From NCBI GenBank assembly GCA_964462335.1, contig CAYWYG010000011.1, forward strand, positions 1 to 25,836: DNA of 25,836 nt, written 5' to 3'. This stretch comes from JAPUDQ01 sp964462335 (GTDB taxonomy: Bacteria > Patescibacteriota > Saccharimonadia > Saccharimonadales > Saccharimonadaceae). Position 1 is the first letter of the stretch. Each line of letters opens with the position of its first letter. Both the position numbers and the translations under genes were made by a program. The notes under the pieces were generated by a model. It searched no databases. It saw nothing but the letters and a program-made list of their open reading frames with translations, and was not told the origin of the DNA. Shown in pieces: positions 15,407 to 22,309 of the stretch.

Positions 15407-15868
15407 ATGAATGCACAACAAAATAGCCAAGCCACAACACCATCAAAGAGATTTTACATCGTGGGTTTTGTTATATCATGTATAGCGGTGCCCGTCGTGA
15501 CAATCATTGGTCTCTCTATTTATTCGTCAGTCATGGCTGGTATCGTCAGAGATCAAGAGCAGACCGTGAACGAAAAACGTATCCAAGACGCACTTGCGAC
15601 ATTTCAAGCAAATAATCCTCAGTTTCGGGATGCAAATTTACAGCTTGATACTTATTCAAATCCCCAGACAAAATGGTATATTGCTCAAGCGGACAGTATA
15701 TACAAGGGTAAGAAATCGCGTGCATCCGCCCTATTATATAATCATGGCGAGGCAGTTGTGGCTCATATGGTAGTAGATCATGCTGACGAGGAGATGTTTG
15801 AGCTTGAATTACCCGTATCAGTACCAATAAAAGTACAGCGTACACTAATAGAGGCGTTACAAAAATGA
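15407..15868 (+). CDS. signal-anchored T4SS-operon protein, unknown
   Basis: A 153-residue protein with a short cytosolic N-terminus, one membrane helix (about 17-41) and a ~110-residue extracellular part that looks alpha/beta. The ATG at 15407 lies one base after the upstream stop codon. An earlier in-frame ATG at 15395 overlaps the previous gene and is less likely. The stop overlaps the next start by ATGA (15865-15868). The single-helix-plus-outside-domain layout resembles VirB8 proteins, but I see no sequence motif that proves this. The function is unknown. Confidence 0.75.
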   Translation: MNAQQNSQATTPSKRFYIVGFVISCIAVPVVTIIGLSIYSSVMAGIVRDQEQTVNEKRIQDALATFQANNPQFRDANLQLDTYSNPQTKWYIAQADSIYKGKKSRASALLYNHGEAVVAHMVVDHADEEMFELELPVSVPIKVQRTLIEALQK

Positions 15869-17151
15869 AAAAAACACCCCTACAAAAAATCCTCATCTAT
15901 ATCTGTGTTGTGTCAATGTTCTTTATCGACCCAGCTCTCGCATACGACAAGAACTTTTTCTCTAAGAATGATATCTTATTTTATAACCCTGACGCATGCA
16001 CGGTGATGTCTGGTGCGGGCACCAATGCGTTTAGCTCGATTCAGGGTAGCGATAATGCAGAAAAAATCTTTGTTTTCCTCACAACCACAGCATTTTCTGG
16101 TTTCAACAACAAGCCATTCAATGCGATTCAAGCGGCAGGAGCGCTCGGTAATTTTCAACAAGAATCAGCGATGAACCCGGCTGCAATTGAAGGGGGCGTC
16201 GAGGGATCAAGTCCTGGTGACGGCCACGGCCTCGCCCAATGGTCGTATAATACGCAAGGTGGCAAGCGAACCGGTCCTGGCCGTCGTGGCGTACTGATGG
16301 ATCTTGCGCAAGCAAAAAATCTTCCGTGGTCAGACATCAACCTACAGCTGGCCATGATAGCCAATGAGATTAATGGGGGTTATGGCGCATCACTGCTCAG
16401 TGCAGGTTTTGGAAATGTTACATCACCTCGTGATGCCTCGTTTATCTTCCAGAAAATTTATGAGGGGGCTGGTATACCAAACCAAGCCGTCCGTGACAGC
16501 GCCGCAGAGGCATACTACCAAAAATTTAGTAGTCTTGCGCCGACTACATCAACCACTTCTGCGAGTACTAGCACTACTGGAACGACAAATAGCTGTACGT
16601 CGTCGTCAGGTGTGAGCGCGAGCGGTAGCTCTGGAACAGCTGGCGGCGTTGTACAAGACAATGCAATTATCTATCTGCAGTGCGACCCGCTTTGGGCAAA
16701 AATACCTTATGGGACAACCGGTAAAACGGCCTGTTCATCGGGTTGTGGACCGGCCGCAATGGCGATGATTATTACCGCCTTGACCGGCAACAAGGTTACT
16801 CCTGCGCAAACAGTCCCCTATGCAAGCCAGCTCGGTATGTACATAGCTGGTCAAGGGAGTAGCCACCAGCTTCCTGCGGTTCTTGCGCCCCACTGGGGTC
16901 TCAACGCAAGGCCGCTTAGTAATTCAGTTGCAGCTGTCAATTCAACCCTAGCATCTGGTGGTATGGTCATAATGGCAGGCTCTGGATCTGCCCCATATAG
17001 CTCAAGCGGCCATTATATAGCTGTACGCGCAGTCACCCCTGACGGAAAGTGGCTTATATTTGACTCGATCAGCCTTCAGAATAGCCGTACGGCATGGAAC
17101 CCTGCATCGATCATGGCCCCTGCACGAGGTATCTACGCAGTATCAAAATGA
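15865..17151 (+). CDS. secreted lysozyme-like plus C39-type peptidase protein
   Basis: A 428-residue protein with a signal peptide (about 1-26, cut near ALA before YDKN). Residues ~63-223 match phage-tail-lysozyme-like domains: AAGALGNFQQESAMNP, with candidate catalytic Glu100, and then GDGHGLAQWSYN. A Ser/Thr-rich linker follows. Residues ~265-425 form a C39-type papain-like domain with Cys294 in CGPAAM, His383 in GHYIAV and Asp400 in IFDS, a complete Cys/His/Asp set. The pairing of a glycan-cutting and a peptide-cutting domain parallels VirB1/CwlT hydrolases of T4SS. Whether the C39 part cuts wall peptides or leader peptides cannot be told. The gene is translationally coupled to its upstream neighbour. 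Confidence 0.86.
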   Translation: MKKTPLQKILIYICVVSMFFIDPALAYDKNFFSKNDILFYNPDACTVMSGAGTNAFSSIQGSDNAEKIFVFLTTTAFSGFNNKPFNAIQAAGALGNFQQESAMNPAAIEGGVEGSSPGDGHGLAQWSYNTQGGKRTGPGRRGVLMDLAQAKNLPWSDINLQLAMIANEINGGYGASLLSAGFGNVTSPRDASFIFQKIYEGAGIPNQAVRDSAAEAYYQKFSSLAPTTSTTSASTSTTGTTNSCTSSSGVSASGSSGTAGGVVQDNAIIYLQCDPLWAKIPYGTTGKTACSSGCGPAAMAMIITALTGNKVTPAQTVPYASQLGMYIAGQGSSHQLPAVLAPHWGLNARPLSNSVAAVNSTLASGGMVIMAGSGSAPYSSSGHYIAVRAVTPDGKWLIFDSISLQNSRTAWNPASIMAPARGIYAVSK

Positions 17152-17161
17152 GGAGAATGGC

Positions 17162-17644
17162 ATGCAACTATATCTAACTCGACGAAACAGTATAATTTTT
17201 TTCATCATCCTCTCATTGATTAGTTTCTACCTCTCGCAACAAACCTACGCGACCATACAACAACGCAGTATAGACAGCAAAGGGCAAACAACGCCTGAGA
17301 TATCCGATATGATCGGGGTACCGCCGACGATTATTGGACAAGATCGTTTACTCGATATAGGTATGACGATTGACCAAGTAGACTCATTGGTGGATGAGCT
17401 TGTCACATATGCCGTCAATGAGCCCGATGATACAGCCATAAAAAAAATAACGATCAACGCCACATCAATCACAACCCAACACAACAGGCAAAGCGGTATC
17501 ACGACATATGGTTTTACGATATATCCCAACAAGGATACAAAAAATATCTGTAGTGTTGCTGTGACGAGTGAGAGTATCTATACCGTTTTCATCGAGATTA
17601 ATTGTGGCGGAAATGTTGTTTATAAAAGTTCTAATGATATATAG
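17162..17644 (+). CDS. small signal-anchored protein, last gene of T4SS operon
   Basis: A 160-residue protein starting at ATG 17162 (MQLYLTRR), 10 bases after the previous stop and preceded by GGAG. The frame stays open upstream to 17060 but would overlap the C39 domain. One hydrophobic helix or signal peptide covers about 10-30, and an exposed domain of ~130 residues contains two cysteines (NICS and NCGG). No family is recognised. Its last 25 bases overlap the 3' end of recF on the other strand, and no terminator is visible. Confidence 0.72.
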   Translation: MQLYLTRRNSIIFFIILSLISFYLSQQTYATIQQRSIDSKGQTTPEISDMIGVPPTIIGQDRLLDIGMTIDQVDSLVDELVTYAVNEPDDTAIKKITINATSITTQHNRQSGITTYGFTIYPNKDTKNICSVAVTSESIYTVFIEINCGGNVVYKSSNDI

Positions 17645-18660
17645 TGCGCGGTGCTATCATCATGATATCTCTCTGTGCTTGTCATGATAATTTGTGATGT
17701 TGAGTGGTAGTCGGTAATTGCTCTGCGACGCACCATATCAAGCTCCGACATCACATCATCCCAGATGACAATTGGTTCGACATTGTGGGTGTGTTGCAAC
17801 ATACTCGCCTCGCATTTCTTGAGTGCAAGCAAAAGACTCCGTACCTCACCTCGCGAAGCGGTAGTCACAAATGGTTTGTGATTGATAAAAAACTCTACGT
17901 CATCTCTATGGGGACCGGCTGATGTCACGCCGTGGACTCGATCATATGCAAGATGATGCTTGAGGCTTGAGAGTAGTGCTTGTTTATACTGTTTAGGCGA
18001 GGTGATCTTTGTATGATATGCCACGTCTATATGAGTCTCGACACCGGCTATCGCAGAATATAGTCCACCCAACTCTACACTCCACAGATCAATATATTTC
18101 TGCCTTGCCGACACAATCCTGTCAGCATGCTCAGCGAGCATAATATCGAGCACAAACAATGTATCTAGATCGGACGAATGTGATTTGAGCAGCGAGTTGC
18201 GCTGTGAGACAATCCTCTCATATCTTCGAAGTGTCGGTGCATATGTCATATCTACATTTGAAATCAACTTATCTATATACCGTCGTCGTCGGGCAGGGGA
18301 ACCATGAATGATTAGTAGGTCATCAGGCTCAAACAACACAATCGGGAGACGCGTATTCGATGTTAGGCGACGTCGTACAGTATCACGATGGGTCAGTGTC
18401 TTACTGCGTGATTGATATCTTATTTCTCGTGGAGCATCGTCGATTACTCCATATATTTTCCACCATTCTTTATCATACTCAGCAAGATCCTCGTCGGAAT
18501 CTCGAAATGATGACCCTGTTGCAAGCACATAGATTGCTTCAAGCAGGTTCGTCTTACCGCTGCCGTTTGGGCCAGTAATAATAGTGACTCCGGGATCAAA
18601 TTGAAATACCTCATCATGGTGAGACCGAAACTGATGCAGTTCAATCCTCGAGAGATACAT
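17620..18660 (-). CDS. recF: DNA replication and repair protein RecF
   Basis: A 346-residue SMC-like ATPase that loads RecA at gaps and stalled forks together with RecO and RecR. The N-terminal Walker A is GPNGSGKTN near residue 30, after MYLSRIELHQFRSH. The middle includes FEPDDLLIIHGSPARRRR, typical of RecF. The signature motif region has TSAGPHRDDVEF, and Walker B is VIWDDVMSELD. Length is close to the usual 350-370. It lies 14 bases downstream of dnaN in the classical dnaA-dnaN-recF order. It converges with, and overlaps, the last T4SS-operon gene by 25 bases. Confidence 0.96.
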   Translation of the reverse strand: MYLSRIELHQFRSHHDEVFQFDPGVTIITGPNGSGKTNLLEAIYVLATGSSFRDSDEDLAEYDKEWWKIYGVIDDAPREIRYQSRSKTLTHRDTVRRRLTSNTRLPIVLFEPDDLLIIHGSPARRRRYIDKLISNVDMTYAPTLRRYERIVSQRNSLLKSHSSDLDTLFVLDIMLAEHADRIVSARQKYIDLWSVELGGLYSAIAGVETHIDVAYHTKITSPKQYKQALLSSLKHHLAYDRVHGVTSAGPHRDDVEFFINHKPFVTTASRGEVRSLLLALKKCEASMLQHTHNVEPIVIWDDVMSELDMVRRRAITDYHSTSQIIMTSTERYHDDSTAHYISLELL

Positions 18661-18674
18661 AGGTCTATTATACG

Positions 18675-19766
18675 TTAGCTCTTCAGGGGCATTATAATGT
18701 GCGTGTAGTCATCTCCTTTTACCGGTCGAAGCACACAAGGCGCCAGCTTTCCACTAAACCCAAACGCGATATCAACACTTTCTGTGACACCAAGTGCTTC
18801 TATAAGATAGCGCGAGTTGAGTGTCACGCTTCCATCACCACTTGGATTCGTCTGAATTTCAGATGTATTTTCACCAAGTTGCGATGCAAGAGAATGAATT
18901 GATACATTACCTGCGACACTATCTGTTTTGATCGTGATACTACCGCCACTCTCTCTTGCGAACAGACTTGCGACTTTTGTAATACGGGTCAATTCATCTT
19001 TTTTGCTCACAAACTGTATCTCGGTTTTTTTCGGAATAAGCTGGCGATAATCAGGGAAGCTCCCCTCAATCAGTCGACTTGTAATCTCTATGTCGTTCAT
19101 ACGAAAACGAATCTGTTGACTATCAAACAGGAGTGTCACCTCATCACAGTCATCAGGTACAACACGAGCAACGTCTTGGAGTGTCTGCGTTGGTATAACT
19201 GCAGCAATACCATCATCCGTCTCAAGGAGTCGCTTCTCGCTCAATCGATAACCGTCTGTTGCGGCCATATAGAGCCATTTTTCATGCGTATGGAGGTATA
19301 CGCCAGTAAGAATCGGTCTCGTTTCGTCATGAGACGTGGTGAGGATCGTTTGAGTGATCGCTTGTTTCATCACGTGGGTCGGAATACGCAGCATCGTTGC
19401 GCCATCAATCTCCGGCAGAGCAGGAAACTCCTCGGCACTCATACCATTCATTGTTGAGCGATAATTATCAGTGATAATTGATAGTTTATTACCGGTCAAC
19501 TCCAGCTCGACATTACTTTTAGGTAAGTTTGAGATATAGTCAACCAACAAACGAGACGGAATCGTAATTGCACCCTCGCGCACCACTTTTGCGCCGATGT
19601 ATTCTGTAATTGCAATTTCAAGATTTGTTGCCGCGAGAAGGAGACGATTATTTTCGGCTTTCAGTAAGATGTTGTTAAGCACGGGTAGTGACGTCTTACT
19701 TTGTGCAACTCTCCCTACGATTCCGAGTGCTTTTGCGAGATTTTCCTGTGTGACAACTAGTTTCAT
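18675..19766 (-). CDS. dnaN: DNA polymerase III beta subunit (sliding clamp)
   Basis: A 363-residue protein matching the beta clamp along its length. The N-terminus is MKLVVTQENLAKALGIVGRV. The internal ISNLPKSNVELEL and FPALPEID segments and the C-terminal LAPCVLRPVKGDDYTHIIMP mark the three clamp domains. The clamp is a dimer that ties polymerase III to DNA. AAAGGA lies 4 bases before the ATG at 19766, and TATAAT (19789-19784, minus strand) is a candidate -10 about 18 bases upstream. That box lies in the AT-rich part of the presumed unwinding site, so dnaN expression and origin opening may influence each other (inference). Confidence 0.97.
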   Translation of the reverse strand: MKLVVTQENLAKALGIVGRVAQSKTSLPVLNNILLKAENNRLLLAATNLEIAITEYIGAKVVREGAITIPSRLLVDYISNLPKSNVELELTGNKLSIITDNYRSTMNGMSAEEFPALPEIDGATMLRIPTHVMKQAITQTILTTSHDETRPILTGVYLHTHEKWLYMAATDGYRLSEKRLLETDDGIAAVIPTQTLQDVARVVPDDCDEVTLLFDSQQIRFRMNDIEITSRLIEGSFPDYRQLIPKKTEIQFVSKKDELTRITKVASLFARESGGSITIKTDSVAGNVSIHSLASQLGENTSEIQTNPSGDGSVTLNSRYLIEALGVTESVDIAFGFSGKLAPCVLRPVKGDDYTHIIMPLKS

Positions 19767-20030
19767 ATGTTCCTTTCTTATTAATTATAAATAGTAGTCG
19801 TAGTAGTAGGTGGTGTGGATAGAGGGGAATACAGAGCTATTAACAGAGACGTTTTGTCATATATAGTAGTGGATAAGTAGGTGATCTTGTTGCAGATAAA
19901 CATGGGGAAAGGCCACACATTTACCCCATTGCGATAGGATGTAGGCGACTTAGGGAAGGGGATGTGTGGATAGTGGGTATAGTCGTACACATATTTTTCC
20001 CACCACATAGCCACAAGTTGTGCACATTTT
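19767..20030. other. dnaA-dnaN intergenic part of oriC
   Basis: Box-like sites close to TGTGGATAA lie at 19814-19822 (TGTGGATAG), 19868-19876 (AGTGGATAA) and 19965-19973 (TGTGGATAG). TTGTGCACA (20018-20026) is a further one-mismatch site. The first three point the same way. An AT-rich stretch and TAG repeats border dnaN. The 264 bases hold no credible gene. A replication origin here is inferred from gene context and sites. The one in-frame reading across the region on the minus strand (19781-20104) is noncoding. Confidence 0.75.
19784..19822 (+). promoter_or_regulatory. DnaA-trio / basal unwinding element
   Basis: Reading the plus strand leftward from the DnaA box at 19814-19822, there is a GTGG spacer (19810-19813). 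Six trinucleotides follow at 19792-19809 (TAG, TAG, TCG, TAG, TAG, TAG in 5'-3' order). Then comes an AT-only tract toward dnaN. In 3'-5' reading the triplets are GAT, the DnaA-trio consensus, at the expected side of the box and facing the expected AT-rich DNA. Five of six triplets are perfect. Confidence 0.7.
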
Positions 20031-21386
20031 TTACCCATATAATACATCCCGAATGGTTGATATTTGTTCTCGAACAACAAAATCAAGCTTGATCGCTTTA
20101 TCAATCTTCTCTATCGAATGTATTGCGGTAGTGTGGTCTTTGCGGCCAAGTTCGTGTGCGATTCGAGGAAAACTAAGATGAAGCTCACTCCTAAGGAGGT
20201 ACATCGCGATATGGCGCGGTGTCACGATGTGCTTATCTCGCTTTGGGCTCATGAGGTCGACTACGGATACCTGGGAATGTTTTGCGACAACATCGATGAT
20301 GCGTTTTGGTGTGAGATGGTGTGGCCGGGACTGTTTACTATCACCGATAAGGGCGGTTGCGGTTTGAATATCCGGTTCTAGCCCGCGTAGTTCAGCCATG
20401 GCCAAGAGATGATTGAGCGCTCCTTCAAGTTCACGGATATTTGTCTTGATATTGTTTGCGATATACTCGGTCGTTTCTCTTGGCAATGTGATACCGGACT
20501 GACCAGCTTTTGCGTCGATAATTGCACAGCGTGTCTCGAAATCAGGCATTTGAATGTCGATTGCCATACCCCATTCAAACCGGCTGCGTAATCGTTCGGT
20601 CAGTGTCGGAATATTCTTTGGTGGTTTATCAGAGCTTATAATAATCTGTTTGTTCGCTTGGTGAAGGGCGTTAAACGTGTGGAAAAATTCCTCCTGAGTC
20701 TTTTCTTTGCCAGCAATAAATTGCATATCGTCAACAATAAGTACATCGACGCTACGATATTTCGTCGAAAAACCCTTTTTCTTAAAACGAATACTATCAA
20801 GAAACTCATTGACAAATGTTTCAGAGTTTATATACAGTACTCGAAGTTCTGGTTTTTTTCGTACAATTTCATTACCGACCGCCTGTATGAGATGTGTTTT
20901 TCCTAAGCCGACACCACCATAAATAAACAGGGGATTATACTTTTGCCCCGGCGTACGTGCCGCTGCCTGACAGGCAGCGTAGGCTAGGTCATTGTTGCCA
21001 CCGACAATATAATTTTCAAACGTATATCGTGGGTTTAGGCCCGGCTTACTGCTATCTGCGGCTACATCCTTTTTATGTACACGCGTCTCAGCGATAGTCG
21101 CGACTCGGTTATCAACCGGTTTCGTGTAGTTTTCACCGATGACATAATGTATTGATGAGGGCGTGATACGGTTATGAACAAATGCATCAGTAATCTGGGA
21201 ATTAAACTTCATCTCAAATTGCCGTTTTGCAAATATATTTGGGACAGAGATATATACATCATTATTGTCAGTAATATCAAGTAAATCAGTCTTCTTGAAC
21301 CAGGTCGTAAATGATGCATACGAAATACTAAGCTCGATCTCCCCGAGTACAGTCTTCCAAACACGCTGGCGTTCCGCCTCTGTCAC
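20031..21386 (-). CDS. dnaA: chromosomal replication initiator DnaA
   Basis: A 451-residue AAA+ initiator from a GTG at 21386 (MTEAERQRVW). Domain I spans ~1-85. Domain III has Walker A GGVGLGKTH and Walker B VLIVDDMQF, with the sensor region TERLRSRFEWG. Domain IV carries the DnaA-box-binding signature HIAMYLLRSELHLSFPRIAHELGRKDHTT. A TTG at 21425 would add 13 residues. GTG is preferred because AAGGGGG sits 9 bases upstream and the N-terminus then matches the family. dnaA heads the leftward dnaA-dnaN-recF series and is flanked by box-like sites on both sides. Confidence 0.97.
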   Translation of the reverse strand: MTEAERQRVWKTVLGEIELSISYASFTTWFKKTDLLDITDNNDVYISVPNIFAKRQFEMKFNSQITDAFVHNRITPSSIHYVIGENYTKPVDNRVATIAETRVHKKDVAADSSKPGLNPRYTFENYIVGGNNDLAYAACQAAARTPGQKYNPLFIYGGVGLGKTHLIQAVGNEIVRKKPELRVLYINSETFVNEFLDSIRFKKKGFSTKYRSVDVLIVDDMQFIAGKEKTQEEFFHTFNALHQANKQIIISSDKPPKNIPTLTERLRSRFEWGMAIDIQMPDFETRCAIIDAKAGQSGITLPRETTEYIANNIKTNIRELEGALNHLLAMAELRGLEPDIQTATALIGDSKQSRPHHLTPKRIIDVVAKHSQVSVVDLMSPKRDKHIVTPRHIAMYLLRSELHLSFPRIAHELGRKDHTTAIHSIEKIDKAIKLDFVVREQISTIRDVLYG

Positions 21387-21438
21387 AACCCTAGACCCCC
21401 TTACACATATCGCATAAACAGACAACTACTTCCTCTCT

Positions 21439-21468
21439 AGTATACAAGGGTAGGGCAGTTTTCCACAA
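21439..21468 (-). promoter_or_regulatory. dnaA promoter overlapping a DnaA box
   Basis: On the minus strand TTGTGG (21468-21463) and TATACT (21444-21439), 18 bases apart, form a promoter for dnaA. Its -35 is part of the box TTTTCCACA (21459-21467), so DnaA bound there should block it. That is the usual design for autoregulation. Confidence 0.6.
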
Positions 21469-21578
21469 TCAGTGGAAATCAACCAAGGCAATCTAAGTAG
21501 TATGGATAGATTAGTTATACACAGTTATACGATATATCTGTTAATTATGAGGATAAATCGATAGAATCTGTGGAAAAG
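21457..21578. other. upstream part of oriC: DnaA-box cluster
   Basis: Three sites fit TTWTNCACA exactly: TTTTCCACA at 21459-21467, TTATACACA at 21515-21523, and TTTTCCACA on the minus strand at 21577-21569. The first is also half of a perfect palindrome, TTTCCAC-AATCA-GTGGAAA (21460-21478). AT-rich DNA separates the sites. The region lies between divergent dnaA and rpmH. Confidence 0.75.
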
Positions 21579-21621
21579 ATACTATAAAAGGGCATAAATA
21601 CTAGAAAAAACAAGCAGGGAC

Positions 21622-21650
21622 TTGAGTAAAACTACTTCTTGAGGTACTAT
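21622..21650 (+). promoter_or_regulatory. rpmH promoter
   Basis: TTGAGT (21622-21627) and TACTAT (21645-21650) are exactly 17 bases apart. The predicted start is within 2-4 bases of the rpmH ATG at 21660, so the AGAGG just upstream would not be transcribed in full. Confidence 0.6.
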
Positions 21651-21659
21651 AGAGGTCAT

Positions 21660-21797
21660 ATGCCAAAACGAACGTATCAACCCAAAACCCGACGACGTGC
21701 TCGTGTGCACGGCTTTCGTGCTCGCATGAGTAGTAAGGCTGGTCGCCTTGTATTGAAAGCCCGACGCCTCAAACAACGGGTTAAAATTAGTGTTTAA
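21660..21797 (+). CDS. rpmH: ribosomal protein bL34
   Basis: A 45-residue, very basic protein with the family sequence from MPKRTYQPKTRRRARVHGFR through MSSKAGRLVLKARR to the end. This is the complete normal length. It is a component of the large ribosomal subunit. rpmH next to dnaA, divergent from it and followed by rnpA, is the classical bacterial origin arrangement. AGAGG lies 4 bases before the ATG, but the promoter leaves almost no leader. Confidence 0.98.
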   Translation: MPKRTYQPKTRRRARVHGFRARMSSKAGRLVLKARRLKQRVKISV

Positions 21798-21827
21798 TAT
21801 ATAAATATATATTTTATTACAAAAAGC

Positions 21828-21858
21828 AAACTGTCGTATCGACGATACGACAGTTTTA
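21828..21858 (+). terminator. hairpin between rpmH and rnpA
   Basis: A perfect 13-base-pair stem, 21828-21840 with 21844-21856, has a 3-base loop and ends in TTT plus an AT-rich flank. It lies 30 bases after rpmH and 17 before rnpA, so it should terminate or attenuate transcription between genes that are normally coupled. AT-only DNA (21795-21818) precedes it and may hold a promoter for rnpA. Confidence 0.75.
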
Positions 21859-21873
21859 TGACACCATAGATAT

Positions 21874-22215
21874 ATGATTGCAGCACGGTACAGGTTCCAT
21901 GGACACAGAAGCGTTCGTTTTGTGATGGCTAGAGGTCAGACGCGACGTGGGCGAATGCTATATATGCGATTTGTACACAACCAACAACGAACAACCCCCC
22001 GCTGTGCTGTCATAGTTTCGAAAAAAATTGCGAAATCTGCCGTCAAAAGAAACAGGGTTCGTCGACAGATATACAATATTGTGCGACATGACATACAACA
22101 CCTAGAGCACGCGTACGACATCATTATCACAGTCATATCACCAGATGCGATCACCGCCCCTCATGAGAGTATCAAGTACGAACTCAAAAAAATTCTCGCT
22201 ACCCTTGCCCCATGA
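21874..22215 (+). CDS. rnpA: ribonuclease P protein component
   Basis: A 113-residue basic protein that binds RNase P RNA and helps cut tRNA 5' leaders. The family signature AVKRNRVRRQIYNIVR (about 57-72) is intact, and RYRFHGHRSVRFV near the start matches the usual opening. A beta strand and a final helix complete the alpha/beta fold. Length is normal. The ATG at 21874 has no visible ribosome binding site. The neighbours rpmH and yidC fit the standard order. A yidD gene, often found next to rnpA, is absent. Confidence 0.95.
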   Translation: MIAARYRFHGHRSVRFVMARGQTRRGRMLYMRFVHNQQRTTPRCAVIVSKKIAKSAVKRNRVRRQIYNIVRHDIQHLEHAYDIIITVISPDAITAPHESIKYELKKILATLAP

Positions 22216-22270
22216 TAGTGCTATGACGATATGTCCATCGGCTCACCTCTCTTTGGGTTTAGATGTGACA

Positions 22271-22279
22271 TGGTATACT
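22271..22279 (+). promoter_or_regulatory. yidC promoter, extended -10
   Basis: TGGTATACT (22271-22279) is an extended -10 with no good -35. A leader of about 25 bases contains GAGG (22297-22300), 9 bases before the yidC ATG. Confidence 0.55.
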
Positions 22280-22309
22280 AGTAGACGTATATAACTGAGG
22301 TGATGTGAT

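Noticed and set aside
19781..20104. 107-codon minus-strand frame across the dnaA-dnaN gap
   Set aside because: It covers the DnaA boxes, TAG repeats and the end of dnaA, with low-complexity sequence; it is not a gene.
21387..21425. TTG start adding 13 residues to DnaA
   Set aside because: GTG at 21386 has AAGGGGG at proper distance and gives a normal DnaA N-terminus. The TTG remains possible.
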